A DNA stretch of 64,000 nt, from the NCBI RefSeq assembly GCF_035222375.1, contig NC_085888.1, positions 1,178,001 through 1,242,000 of the forward strand. The letters run 5' to 3'. The translations under genes were made by a program, and so were the position numbers. Positions 36,101 through 47,426 of the stretch are shown piece after piece (position 1 is the first letter of the stretch; each line of letters begins with the position of its first letter). Source of the DNA: Podospora pseudocomata (taxonomy: Eukaryota; Ascomycota; Sordariomycetes; Sordariales; Podosporaceae). The notes beneath the pieces are model-generated. The model made no database searches. It was given only the letters and a program-made list of their open reading frames with translations, and had not been told where the DNA came from.

Positions 36101-37893
36101 GACGCTTCTTTCCAGCGCAAGACCGGCTATGTTCAGCAACAGGATCTTCATCTTCAAACTACCACCGTTCGCGAGGCCTTGAACTTTAGCGCTCTCCTTC
36201 GTCAACCCGCGCACGTCCCCCGCGAAGAGAAGCTCGCTTATGTTGATGAGGTTATCAAGCTTTTGGAAATGGAGGAATACGCTGACGCCATCATCGGTGT
36301 CCCTGGCGAAGGTCTCAACGTTGAACAGCGCAAGCGTCTTACTATCGGTGTCGAACTTGCTGCCAAGCCCCCTCTGCTCCTCTTCGTTGATGAGCCTACC
36401 TCCGGTCTCGACAGTCAAACATCTTGGGCCATTTTGGATCTTCTCGAGAAGCTCACCAAGAGCGGACAAGCCATTCTCTGCACCATTCATCAGCCCTCGG
36501 CCATGCTCTTCCAGCGCTTCGACAGACTCTTGTTTCTGGCCAAGGGTGGCAGGACTGTGTACTTTGGCGATATCGGCGAAAACTCCAAGACCATGACTTC
36601 CTACTTTGAGCGCAATGGTGGTTTCCCTTGCCCTGCTGACGCCAACCCCGCTGAGTGGATGTTGGAGGTTATCGGTGCTGCCCCTGGAAGTGTTACCAAT
36701 GTCGACTGGCACCAGGCCTGGCGCGAGAGTCCCGAGTATGCTGCCGTCCAGGAAGAGCTTCAGCGTCTCAAGGCCCAGGCCAAGCCCTCTGATGCCCTCG
36801 CCACCGACGATGGAAGTTATCGTGAGTTCGCTGCTCCCTTCGGCGAGCAACTCCGCAGTGTCACCCATCGTGTCTTCCAGCAATACTGGCGCACTCCCAC
36901 CTACATTTACTCCAAGGCCATTCTCTGCCTCATCGTCTCGCTCTTCATCGGCTTCGTTTTTTTCAAAGCTCCCAACACCATCCAGGGTCTCCAGAACCAG
37001 ATGTTTGCCATCTTCAACATTCTCACCGTCTTCGGCCAGCTCGTACAGCAGACTATGCCTCACTTCGTCGTCCAACGCTCCTTGTATGAGGTCCGCGAGC
37101 GTCCCTCCAAAGTCTACAGCTGGAAGGTCTTTATGCTCTCGCAGATCATTGTTGAGCTGCCCTGGAACACCCTCATGGCCGCTCTGATGTTCGTCACCTG
37201 GTACTACCCCGTCGGGCTTGATGCAAACGCTGCCGCCGCCGGCCAGACTGCCGAGCGTGGCGCTCTCATGTTCCTGCTTCTGGTCGCCTTCATGCTGTTC
37301 ACCTCCACCTTCACTGATTTCATCATTGCTGGTTTTGAGACGGCCGAAGCAGGCGGCAACATCGCCAACTTGCTCTTCAGTTTGTGCTTGATCTTCTGCG
37401 GTGTCCTGGCTACCCCTGAAACCATGCCCAGATTCTGGATCTTCATGTATCGCGTCAGTCCCTTCACGTACCTTGTCAGCGCCATGCTGTCCACCGCTGT
37501 CGCCAACTCCGAAGTCGTCTGCGCTGCCAATGAGTTGCAGAAGTTTGCGCCCCCCTCGGGTCAAACTTGCTTCGAGTACCTCGACTCCTACATGGAGATT
37601 GCCGGTGGTTATCTCACCAACCCCAACAGCACCGACATGTGCTCATTCTGCACCATCAAAGACACCAACGTGTTCCTTGCTCAGGTCGGCGCCAACTATG
37701 ACGACAGATGGCGCAACTTTGGGTATGTGATTCCACTCTCTCTTCATTCTTTTCATGTTCAGCCAGCTAATCTTGTTCCCTTTGCAGTATCCTCTGGGCC
37801 TTCATCATCTTCAACATCTTCGCTGCTCTCGGTGTATACTGGCTCGTCCGTGTACCCAAGAAGAAGCTCGGTGCCAAGGCGAAGAAGGAGTAG
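33175..37893 (+). CDS. PDR/CDR-type ABC multidrug transporter (ABCG)
   Basis: Three exons (33175-33937, 33996-37722, 37788-37893) give 1531 residues, standard for the fungal full-size PDR class in (NBD-TMD)2 order. NBD1 has the degenerate Walker [11 protein letters not shown] (about residue 222), [14 protein letters not shown] and a Walker B region with Asn ([12 protein letters not shown]). NBD2 has a canonical Walker [10 protein letters not shown] (about 923), a degenerate signature [14 protein letters not shown] and [13 protein letters not shown]. This asymmetry (degenerate first Walker A, degenerate second signature) is typical of PDR pumps with one catalytic site. Each TMD has about six helices; PDR motifs such as [13 protein letters not shown] and [13 protein letters not shown] are present, with an extracellular loop rich in Cys (CSAIGS, CTIKDTN). 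It exports azoles, toxins or lipids at the plasma membrane. An in-frame frame opens upstream to 33091 but lacks a better ATG. Confidence 0.96.
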
Positions 37894-38723
37894 ATCGGTC
37901 TTCTCCTGCGACCCACGAAAAAGACCCAACAAATATTTTCAGCCAAGTAACGAAGACGACGAAAACGATGATGCTTGGGTGAGGTGGTATGAGTTCGTCT
38001 TTCGTGTCATGACACGATGCGCATCTTGTCCCCACACCTCCCGTCATCATGATCTCCCCTCCACACCGGCATCGAGGCAAAGTCCGCTTTTGCTCTTGAT
38101 ATCTTGCGACTTGTTTTTGCTTCGCCCCTGCTTAATCCTGGTCTCACCAGACACCAAAGCATTTACACCATCTTGTCCTCATAACCACCGTCTCGCAAGC
38201 AGCACATAGCAGACGCACATACACACACACACACACACATACAAAGCCATCGGATACCAAATGTACATTTCTTGCATCTTTCACTGTCCTTGTTTCTCTC
38301 TTATTTTTTATATAATGTCTAAAAGAATAGAACTCCTTTTCGTATCGGGTCAAACCTAGGAAGGGAGGCAGCCATTGATGAGCCTCATGGCAAAGCGGGT
38401 CGTTTATTTTGCATTTCCAGTTTGGAATTTGCTTTCTTGTACATAAATCCTGGATTTGGTTTGCTTTTTGTCTTGTCTATAGCACAATGCCCCCATTGTG
38501 CATGGACAGTAACGACAGTCAAAAGGGAAAATGGGTCATGATAGAAGTGGATGAATCAATATGATACCAATTTATTTTGATATTGATTTCTTTGCGTGCT
38601 TGTGCCAGGAGTCTTAGTGCTCATGGAATGATAATGTGTCACTGAATTAAGACTGTGCTTTTTTGTTTCCGGTAACTAATAATACAACCATTTGACGCTG
38701 ACACGTCCCTTACAACCGGGACC
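37894..38723. other. intergenic, convergent 3' ends of ABC transporter and SAM50
   Basis: Contains the CA microsatellite and AT-rich 3' UTR-like sequence. No gene supported. Confidence 0.5.
38215..38242. repeat. (CA)n microsatellite
   Basis: A run of about 12 CA units interrupted by two T changes, 320 bp after the ABC transporter stop, probably inside its 3' UTR. Confidence 0.9.
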
Positions 38724-40463
38724 TTAAAGAAAGTTGATACCAACACCAACCTGCAGTCCCTTTCTCCCCTCCTCCCCTCTCCTTAGCACAAGCGGCAGGC
38801 TAAAGTTGAGCTCAAATCTTGCCATAGGATGGGCATACACCAGCCCAAACCCAGCAGCCACACTCGGCAGCCCGTTCCCAAGCTGCCCAACAGCAGAGGC
38901 CACACCTTCAAACACCTTCCTTGGCTCCATGGCCAACACCCGCCCATTTTCCCCTGTGGCCACCTTCTTTTGAAGCGCCACCATTCGGCCACCATTGGCA
39001 AAGAGCTGGAATCTCAACGGCGAGTCCGCACCCAGACGAGGAAGAGGAAACATCATGTTCACGCTCCCAGCAGCGAAAACGTCACCACCGACGGAATCAG
39101 CGCCGTCATGGGGGCCGAGACCGCCGAGCTTGAATCCGCGGACGTCAGCAGGGCCGCCAAGTTGGAACCGGTCGTTGATGCGGCTTGGACAAGCTGGAGC
39201 GGCAGGGTTGTAGCCCAGTGCCAGGGGGTAGAGAAGACCAACACGGACACCCCCGCCGATGGAAACACCTGATTTGGCCTGCGGGTCGGGGAGGGATAAT
39301 GGTATAGCACCGGACGTTTCGAGCTCGGTTTTGGCAAAGGCCACATCACCGCTTAGGGGTCCCCAGCCGGCGAGCTCGGAGGTGGTCTTGAGGAGATAGC
39401 CGCTTTGGGGGAGCATGGGGTTGTCTCGGCGGTCGAGAGTGTATGTGTGGCCTATTGAGGACTTGACGGAGTCACCTGCGTCGGCCCGAACGGTGGGGGA
39501 AGCCTTGGGGGCCAGGCCGGTCAACTGTCTCCATACCCCGTTGTACGTGACGGTGTGGGTAGCGTTGCTGTCGCTCAACCATGAGAGCTTAAGGCTGCCA
39601 CCTGTGAGGTGTTCGTCATGGGATGCCCACGGCTTTTGTGTTGATGAGCGGAGGGCGTCCAAGGCCAGCCGTATGTCTGGGTTGGCGTTTAATGGGGTGG
39701 AAAAGCTGGCGTTGTAGGCTGATCTGGTGCGTGTGCCGGTACTGGCGTTGATGGAAAAAGTCTCGGCACCACCAAAGATGTTTCGGAATACACCATTGGT
39801 ATAAGCGGAGCCTTCTGCATTGCCAAAGTCGGTGCCGGCGGTGAATACTAGTCTGGACTTCTCCTTGACGTTAATGGCAATGTCCAGCTCTGTCCTGTTG
39901 GGAGGAGCATCAGGCCGGTTGGCCTCGGAAATGAATGCCCCGAAACCGTCCTCTTTGAAGATATCTACGTGAAGGTCATGTTAGGCATGGTTCTGAGTTC
40001 TTGATGAAGAGGCACAGACGCACCAAAACGGGAGAGCCGCCGGGTAGCGGCACCAACACGCTCCAAGCTCTCGCCGAGGGTCGAGGATAAGTTTTCGGGG
40101 CCCTCCACAAGAGGCTTGAATATACGATCGAGAATAGACCGGCGTGTGTTTGAGGCGCCGTGCACTTCAATGGAGTTGATAGCAGCAGGGGTGAGAAGGT
40201 GCTCATCGAGCTGTGCGTGAGGGAGTGCTGTTAGTGACCCTGAGACAGTAAATTAAGCAGCCAAGAGCGCCGAAAGCAAATGTCTTGTACCATGTTCGAT
40301 TTGCTATCGTAGGCCTGGTGTTGTGAAGGAACGGCGGCCTATGTGTGAGATTGGTGTGTTAATAGTCTTCATCCAGAGTCCCAGAGTCCGGCTGGCCAAA
40401 CACTAGAATGCCATTCTCTTGTAAACTTACACCGCTGCTGCCGGAGCCGAGAGAGGCTCCCAT
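38724..40463 (-). CDS. SAM50: SAM50/TOB55, mitochondrial outer-membrane beta-barrel insertase
   Basis: Four exons (40463-40431, 40338-40291, 40210-40024, 39964-38724) close in phase and give 502 residues, near the 512 of N. crassa Tob55. The first exon codes only 11 residues (MGASLGSGSSG). Residues about 40-120 form the single POTRA domain (HLLTPAAINSIEVHGASNTRRSILDRIF, then the GAFISEANR and ELDIAINVKEKSRL strands). The rest is a 16-strand Omp85 barrel with the family motif GGPADVRGFKLGGLGP (loop-6 RGF) and a terminal strand ending QVGVGINFL. It inserts beta-barrel proteins such as porin and Tom40 into the outer membrane. It shares a 416-bp divergent promoter with the UBC6 gene. Confidence 0.94.
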
Positions 40464-40879
40464 GTTGTGAGTGAGGCTTGCTGTCACTCTGGGTTCGGAA
40501 GCTCTTCAGTGAGAGTCCCGGATTGGATTGGACAAGGGTCCGTGGGAATGGGGCGCTCGAAACGGGTCCACTTTAATATTGGCTTCGGTGCATCGCTGAC
40601 GTAAGAAGGCGCAGGCCCCACTTCCTTTGATTCCTTCCATTCACCTTTAGGACCAGTGGGCCTGTCAGCCGCAACCCTCTCTTTGCCTTCGCCCTCCAAC
40701 TTTGATTTCGTCACCCACGCTGCCACAAGCCTTTTATCCCCAGCCAACGTCCAGCGCATTCAACACTCTGCGCGCCCCTTTCTCTGCAGTTTTGGGCCGT
40801 TTCAGCAACTACACTGTCTCTCTCTCAGCGCACCGTCACCGCCCGCCCGATCAGCCACGTCCCTCATTCCTCGTTCAAG
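40464..40879. promoter_or_regulatory. divergent promoter region of SAM50 and UBC6
   Basis: Only 416 bp lie between the two start codons, so this must hold both promoters and 5' UTRs. A pyrimidine-rich tract just before 40880 (TCTCTCTCTC near 40817) precedes UBC6. No TATA box is evident. Confidence 0.6.
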
Positions 40880-41824
40880 ATGGCCAGTCGTGCAGCGCAC
40901 AAGCGCGTAAGTGTCTCTCTCGGTCCTCCTGGCCTGGCCACATGTCTGTCGTTCGTGGGGGAAATGTCTGACTTGTTCCTCTTATCCAGTTAACGCGCGA
41001 ATACAAGAGCATCTCTGAAAACCCACCTCCGTACATCCAAGCCCACCCCTCGGAAACCAATATCCTGGAGTAGGAACCGCCTCTCCCCCGCGCAAGCACA
41101 AGAGCGGCTACTGACCAGCTTCTCTTACAGGTGGCACTATGTTATTACCGGTCCTGAGGACACCCCCTACCATGGCGGCCAGTACTGGGGAACCCTGATT
41201 TTCCCTCCCAACTACCCCTTCGCCCCACCAGCGATCCGTATGCACACCCCCTCCGGCCGGTTCCAACCGTCAAGCCGTCTCTGTCTTTCCATCTCGGATT
41301 TCCACCCACGATCATTCAATCCGGCCTGGGAGGTATCGACCATTCTGATCGGCCTGCTTTCGTTCATGACATCAGAGGAGATGACCACTGGGTCGGTGTC
41401 GGCTACCGAGGCCGAGAGGAGGATGTATGCCGCGCGATCTCGGTGGTGGAACTCGACAGGGGGCGGCTCGCACTTGAAAAGAGACAGCAAGGCTGGTAAA
41501 GGCAACATCAAGGCCGGGGATGGCGGTCTCAAGTTCAAGTCGGAATGGCCAGAAATTGACGCTGAAAACTGGGCGTGGATGCGAGAAAACAAGATTGATA
41601 CGGCTACGGGGATGAAGATGGTTGAGGCGAACCCTGCTTCTTGTGGGCCCCAGCTCGGTATTGCTACCGGGAGCGGCCACCAAGCCCATGCGGTGGTGGA
41701 TGCTGTCATTCAGCAACGAGAAGCAGGGCAAGGTTGGCTTCGCAACAACAAGATGCTGGTGGTTGGAGGCATCATCTTTATTTATGTTCTGATTGCACGG
41801 CTACTAGGTGAGGGCACTCTATGA
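40880..41824 (+). CDS. UBC6: ER-anchored ubiquitin-conjugating enzyme E2 (Ubc6/UBE2J type)
   Basis: Three exons (40880-40906, 40990-41069, 41131-41824) give 266 residues. The UBC fold runs from LTREYKSISENPPPYIQAHP through WHYVITGPEDTPYHGGQYWG and FPPNYPFAPPAI to the active site, Cys87 in SSRLCLSISDFHP, which is the position of the catalytic Cys in yeast Ubc6. WEVSTILIGLLSFM follows. A polar linker leads to a C-terminal tail anchor (VVGGIIFIYVLIARLL, about 244-260). The enzyme supplies ubiquitin to the ERAD ligase Doa10 at the ER surface. The nine-residue first exon is typical of the gene in filamentous fungi. It is divergent from SAM50. Confidence 0.95.
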
Positions 41825-42339
41825 GTCTTGCAAAGAGGTTGGCGAGTTGGATGTTGGTTCGGGAATGCAGCGAGGGCCATTTAGGCAGGGCGGATGGTCT
41901 CTTTAACACTGGATTACCATGTTTTTTAATTGGGTTTCCTCATCTTGGGCCAAAGAGTTATGTTTCTCATTAGGCTTTGCTCAAACTGTACTTCTATGCG
42001 GGAAATGGAAGGGTTTCTAGGCTTTCTGCTCGGCACATTTCGGCGGTATGTTCATTTGTAATATGGCTTTCAGCAAAGTAAACAACACACAAATACGTAA
42101 GGCAGTTGTTGGTAGTGTATCTAAAGATCATACCATTCTTTTCTACTGAGTACCTGGCGCTCCAAACAAAAGTGGTACATTCTGTGGAACATGAAGTTCA
42201 GCCCTGTGGAGCAGTGAACACCAGGTGTGGAGCATCGGCTGAACAGGAAGAGTTCTAGTCCTACCCCAGATTCTTGGCCCCAACTTCACTCAAACAAAGA
42301 CGCTGGCAGCAAGTGGGAGAAAAGACGACTTCTGATGTT
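41825..42339. other. intergenic, convergent 3' ends
   Basis: Space between the UBC6 stop and the stop of the uncertain small gene at 42340-42866. Nothing recognised. Confidence 0.4.
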
Positions 42340-42866
42340 TTAATTGAACAACTTGTTCTTCACCCTACTCAACACCCCTCCAGACTTGTCCTCCCGCGGG
42401 TGGTACGGACCAACCTCGAACCCCCACTCATTCACCTTTTCACATGTGCACAGCTTCCTGTTGACCTTGAAACTATCTTCATCGTCTGGTCCATAGCGGG
42501 TATCAACATGGAAACATCCGCAAAGCCCGATAGTTCAGGCCATGCGTGTGATTCGTCCCGCAGTCACAGCATTTCACCCTGGTAGAGCGTAGCCACTCGG
42601 GAAACAGCTCCTGGCCACCAATGATGCGAAAGACCTTGGCTTTTGGCCGGATCTGTGCTGTCGACAAGCTCTGTATTCTTGGTCTCTTTGTAAGGCGTCT
42701 GTGTAGATTTCCTGCATTCTTTGCAAGGGTCGCCCTCTCTACGTTTGGGATTGTTGAGATTGGTCCAGCCGTAGATCTCGTTGTGGTGGTACTTTGCTGG
42801 ATCCTTAGGGTCGTTGTGTCTCTGGTAGAGACGGCTGGAGATGTAGGTTCCCAAGACTCTGTCCAT
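42340..42866 (-). CDS. uncertain small Cys-containing protein, unknown family
   Basis: An ATG in good context at 42866 opens a hydrophilic frame beginning MDRVLGTYISSRLYQRHNDP with CKECRK at about residue 50. It closes at 42564, but a different frame further on is clearly protein-like (KLCTCEKVNEWGFEVGPYHP, ending KNKLFN with stop at 42340-42342). One model joins them in phase: exons 42866-42578 and 42485-42340, intron with weak donor GTGAAA and acceptor CAG, giving 144 residues. Against this model, the excluded 92 nt also contain Cys motifs in other frames (VKCCDCG and LCGCFHVDTRYG), so a damaged or mis-modelled gene is an alternative. No family recognised. Confidence 0.4.
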
Positions 42867-43499
42867 GGCTGATGTTGTGATGATGTTTGCTTATGGCTGA
42901 ATACGTGGGTGTCTAAGTATGGGTAATGAATGTCCACGCCGTTGAGAAAATAGATGCGGGTTCCAAACAAGAGAAGCAGAGATTTACGTTTCGTACAAGA
43001 CTGAAAGCCATCGCTCATACTTGGTGTTTGATTCAAACAAAGCATCTGTTCGCTAATCTTTGTTCCTGCTATCGCCTTCTGGACATGGCCACCAGTCCCC
43101 GATGCCCAACTGGAAGCTCAACAAGACAAAGCCGCTGAGTTATGCTTCAAATCATGGGCATGATGTACCATATCTATTGACTCAGGCATTCCTGTAAAGG
43201 TATCTCATATACTCAATAGCCTTGCAAACAGCATTTAGCAACTAATTCCCAAGTTGATTTGTAAAGAGCAGCTTATTGATTTCTCCACCGCAGGTCGTCC
43301 CTCAAATAGGCTGACCTGTGGAGCAGGAACTGTCTTATCATTAGAGGTGTTAGCCAAACTAAGCCCATCCCTGACATAAAGCACCTGGCTTACACGTAAT
43401 ATTGTCGCACCCGGAGTTCCTAACTTCTTCTGGCCTGGAATAATAATAGAGCGAACGAGAAATATACTCAGCAATATAATCTCTATTGATTGTGCTATT

Positions 43500-44220
43500 C
43501 CAGCCCCACCACGGAGCCCACTCGTCTGAAATGAGCAGTCAGCATGGACATTTCACAACAGAAGAGGGTACGGGACATACACTCGGCCGGTGCCCATAAA
43601 GGAGTGGCATTAGGATTACTCTTCCATTTGGACCTCGAGACATCCTAACATTGTCATCCCATATATTGTCATGAACGAGAACTGGCGTGACTTGTGTCAT
43701 TGGCCCCAGAAGCCGGCCAATAACTCCGTTGAGGATTGCCTGACAGAGGGTATTGAACCTAGGGTTGGTACGGCAATGGACTCTCTTATCTTGCTCAATG
43801 GTTTGCCTCAGGCTCTCCTTGAAGCAGACGGCCCAACTGTCATGCATTGTGCCCCATTGCTCTAATGTGCCATCGTATCGGATGTTCTGAGATCCAAACT
43901 TGCCGGTTATGGCTGGAGGCTGTCTACCTCTCGTTCTTCGATGAAGTGAGAGGATAACCGGAATAAGCCGGGCTTTGCTGGGTATTTTTGTCGGTGATCG
44001 GCGTCCACTCGCTGACTGCACTCCATCTTCTTCCACCACCCCACCTATATCGAAAGTGGTCAAGCGGTCTTGGTATATGCTGCGGTATCAAGTTGAACAA
44101 CTATCTTGTAGCATGGTACATGACCCGGATCACATCTCCGGCGTTTTTCTCGTCACAGAATGTCAGATGACATTTTCTACGTCGCAGATCGAGGCACCTG
44201 TATCGTAGCACACCGTCAAC
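43500..44220 (-). other. possible multi-exon gene of unknown function, unresolved
   Basis: On the minus strand, 43850-43555 reads as ordinary protein (MHDSWAVCFKESLRQTIEQD onward to RVILMPLLYGHRP) and is followed, after a GTATGT donor near 43577, by DEWAPWWGWNSTINRDYI in another frame near 43520-43465. Upstream, a frame near 44035-43930 reads RYRWGGGRRWSAVSEWTP. These look like exon fragments of one gene but no start codon or full phase-consistent model could be fixed. I do not recognise the product. Confidence 0.25.
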
Positions 44221-44763
44221 CTGAGCGAGATGCTTTGAGGTAGAAATTGCCATTAGTACCGGGGAAGAGCCGGGACAAGTCTTGATATTTGGTGAGCGTG
44301 ATAGCTACGATATACGAAAAAGGGCACAGGCTTACGGCTCCTGAGCGGGGGGTCAAGTGGTTCTCAACCCATCTTGTTCTAGGTTGATCAAGGCAAGCTG
44401 TTGACTCTGTTGATGGTGGTGGCATTGTTGAAGGGGAAAATGATAAAATGAAAATGATTGAGGATTTGGTACCAAGCAATGCAAAATTCTCAGGTTATCG
44501 GGAAGGAAGGCATACTGTGTTTTGGGCAACCGAGGAGGCCTCATGGCACGGAAATAACTAATCGCACCTTCCCAGCACACAACTGCTCAAACTGGAAGAG
44601 CGACCCATACTGTTGGATAAACACAACCGCAGCCGGGTAAATTTCCCATTTTCATCATGATTGGGCACCACCACCACCATCATACATATGTATCAAAACA
44701 CCACTCTTACCTTACTCACAGCCAACAACCATTTTTCACCACCTCCAAACCCCTTCAACAAAA

Positions 44764-47426
44764 ATGCCTCCCCAACCACACACCACCCACCCCCTCACCA
44801 CCAACTGGCAATTCCACCGCCTGGGCGACCCCCCCACAAAATGGCATCCCGTCCCCCACCTCCCCTCAGACATCCACACCGAACTCATCAACTCCTCCCT
44901 CCTCCCTCACCCCTTCCTCGACCTAAACGAACTCGCCACCTCCTGGGTAGCCGACCAGACATGGATCTACCGCCTCACTTTCCCCAGCCCCGCCCACAAC
45001 CCCGATGCCGTCATCGACCTTGTCTTTGAAGGCCTGGACACTTTCGCGACAATCACCCTGAATGGCCGGGTAATCAAACAGACAGACAACATGTTTGTTT
45101 GTTGGAGGGTGAATATTAACGACTTTGCCGCGGGGAAAGAAGAGAACATCTTGGAGATTACCTTTGATAATGCCCGGGAGAGGAGTTTGCAGTTGGTGAA
45201 GGACCATCCGGAGCATGAGTTTATTGTGCACCAGACCGAAGTGAGCAGGGGCCCGGTGAGGAAGGCTCAGTACCACTGGGGATGGGATTGGGGCCCGACA
45301 CTCATGACGTATGGGCTTTGGAGGCCGGTCAGGATAGAGGTGTATGAGAGTAGGATTGGGGAGGTGGCGGTGAAATATAATGTTGATTTGAGCGAGGGGG
45401 AGAGGAGCCGGAGGTGGAGATTGGGTTGTGGGTTGGGATTGTTGGGCGGGCAGGGTGGGCAGAGGTGGAAGTTGGCTTTGAGGGGAGAACAATGGTTGCT
45501 TTTACAGGAGAACAGGGGAAGTTGATCAAGAATGGGGAGCATCCTGAGACGTGGGAATATTCAGAATCGATGGTCAGGTTGGAAGGTGCAAAGCTGTGGT
45601 GGCCGAGAGGGTACGGCGGTCAGAATTTGTACGACGTGCGAGTGAGGATTTTCGATGCCGAAGGCGGGACGGTTCTGGCAGAGCATAATCAAAGAGTCGG
45701 GTTCCGCAAGGCAGAGTTGGTCCAGGAGCGGGATGGATATGGACAATCGTTTTACTTTCGGGTCAATGACATCGATGTGTTCGCTGCTGGCTCGAACTGG
45801 ATTCCTGCCGACTCCTTCCTGTCACAAGTTACCCCCGATCGGTACAGGAATTGGCTACAGAATGCGGTTGCGGACGGTAATCAAAACATGATCCGGGTTT
45901 GGGGAGGAGGTGTGCACGAACACGATGCATTTTATGACGCCTGTGACGAGTTGGGAATCCTGGTTTGGCAGGATTTTATGTTTGCGTGCGCCTCCTACCC
46001 GACGTACCCCGAATTCTTGAAGTCAATCGAGATGGAAACAAGACAAAATGGTACACGTCTCCGAAGCCACCCTTCGATTGTGCTGTGGTGCGGCAGCAAC
46101 GAAGACTATCAAATTCAAGAGCGATACCAGCTCGACAACAATCGTTCAGAGAACGACCCAGAATCCTGGTTGAAGAGCTCATTCCCCGCAAGATACATTT
46201 ACGAAGAGCTCTTACCCCGGATCGTCAGGGAGGAGTCACCCTGTCCAAACACTCTTCTGTACCACCCATGCAGTCCCTTTGGAACCGGTGCTTCAACCAC
46301 TTTGGAAGTAGATCCTACCGTGGGAGACATACACCAGTGGAACCTTTGGCACGGTGAGGCAAAATCATTTCAGTGCCTACCCGAAATGGGCGGGAGGTTT
46401 GTCAGTGAGTTTGGGATGGAGGCCTATCCTCACTTTGAGACGGTGCAGAGATTCGTTACCGATCCCAAGGAACTCTATCCAGGGAGCAAGACGCTAGACT
46501 TTCACAACAAGGCCATCGGTTACGAAAGCAGACTTATGGCGTATCTTGGCGAGAACTATCGGCTCGTTTATGATATCAAGGGGTTTATCCACCTCACGCA
46601 AATCTTGCAAGCCGACTTCATGGCTACGGCGTACAAGTCCTGGAGAAGAGCTTGGCAGACACAAGGAGGCAAGGGGAGAAAATGCGGAGGGGTTCTTGTT
46701 TGGCAGTTGAATGATTGCTGGCCAACAATTTCATGGGCCGTGGTGGATTACTATGGTATCAAAAAGCCAGCTTGGTACGCCATGAAGCGCGCGTTGGCTC
46801 CTATTGCAGTGGGAGTGAGCTGGGCATTTTGGGATTGGACAATGAGACCAGCGGATAATTTGTGGAAGAGACACACTGGTCATGTTGATCCGACTTTGTC
46901 GACCAAAAAAGTGGCGTATGATGTGTGGGTGTCGTCTGATGGAACTACTCACCCGAACAAGGAAAATATAGAGGTAACAGTGAGGACCAGGTTCATATCA
47001 GTTGCTACTGAGAAGGATATCTTATTTGATATCCCTGAATCAAAAACAGTATCGATTAAGTCGAACGGGGTTACTGACGTTTCGCTGAGTTCGGAACTCA
47101 ACTGGGGAGGGAAGCAGGAGGAACCAATCGTGATCTACGTTTTACTCTGGATCAACAACGAGAAAGTAAGCAGCGATTGTTCCTGGCCAGACCCTATCAA
47201 GTACTTGGACTTGAGTGAGAGGGGGCTTCGCCTGGAGTACCCGGCAGAAAACGAAGTGACGATCCGGACAACGAAGCCAGTGAAGGGATTTGTGTTCTCG
47301 GAAAAAGAGGGAGTTAAGCTGAGGGATAATGGCTTTGATGTCGTCCCAGGGGAAATTGTGACGGTGCAACTGGAGGGGATAAAGGTTCGAGAGCTGGAAT
47401 GGACGTTTGTTGGACAAGGGCAGTGA
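44764..47426 (+). pseudogene. GH2 beta-mannosidase B-like gene with an apparent single frameshift
   Basis: The gene is intronless and covers about 887 codons, near the about 845 of Aspergillus MndB. Frame one (44764 on) gives the sugar-binding domain: LDTFATITLNG, RKAQYHWGWDWGPTLMTYGLWRPV. Frame two (open from 45387 to the stop at 47426) gives the rest: LWWPRGYGGQNLY, FYFRVNDIDVFAAGSNWIPADS, IRVWGGGVHEHDAFYDACDE, the acid/base Glu in LWCGSNEDYQ, the nucleophile region FVSEFGMEAYPH, and CGGVLVWQLNDCWPTISWAV. The frames cross between about 45390 and 45412, at or near a five-G run, where SEGE in frame one passes into EPEVEIGL in frame two. No acceptable intron explains it. The rest is intact, so this is either a sequencing or assembly error or a young frameshift. 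The enzyme, with no signal peptide, would hydrolyse terminal beta-mannosides from manno-oligosaccharides intracellularly. Confidence 0.85.

Noticed and set aside
35570-37564. 664-codon open frame on the minus strand inside the ABC transporter exon
   Set aside because: It lies exactly antisense to conserved transporter sequence and arises from codon bias (few TTA/CTA/TCA codons on the sense strand). The product is low-complexity without a domain.
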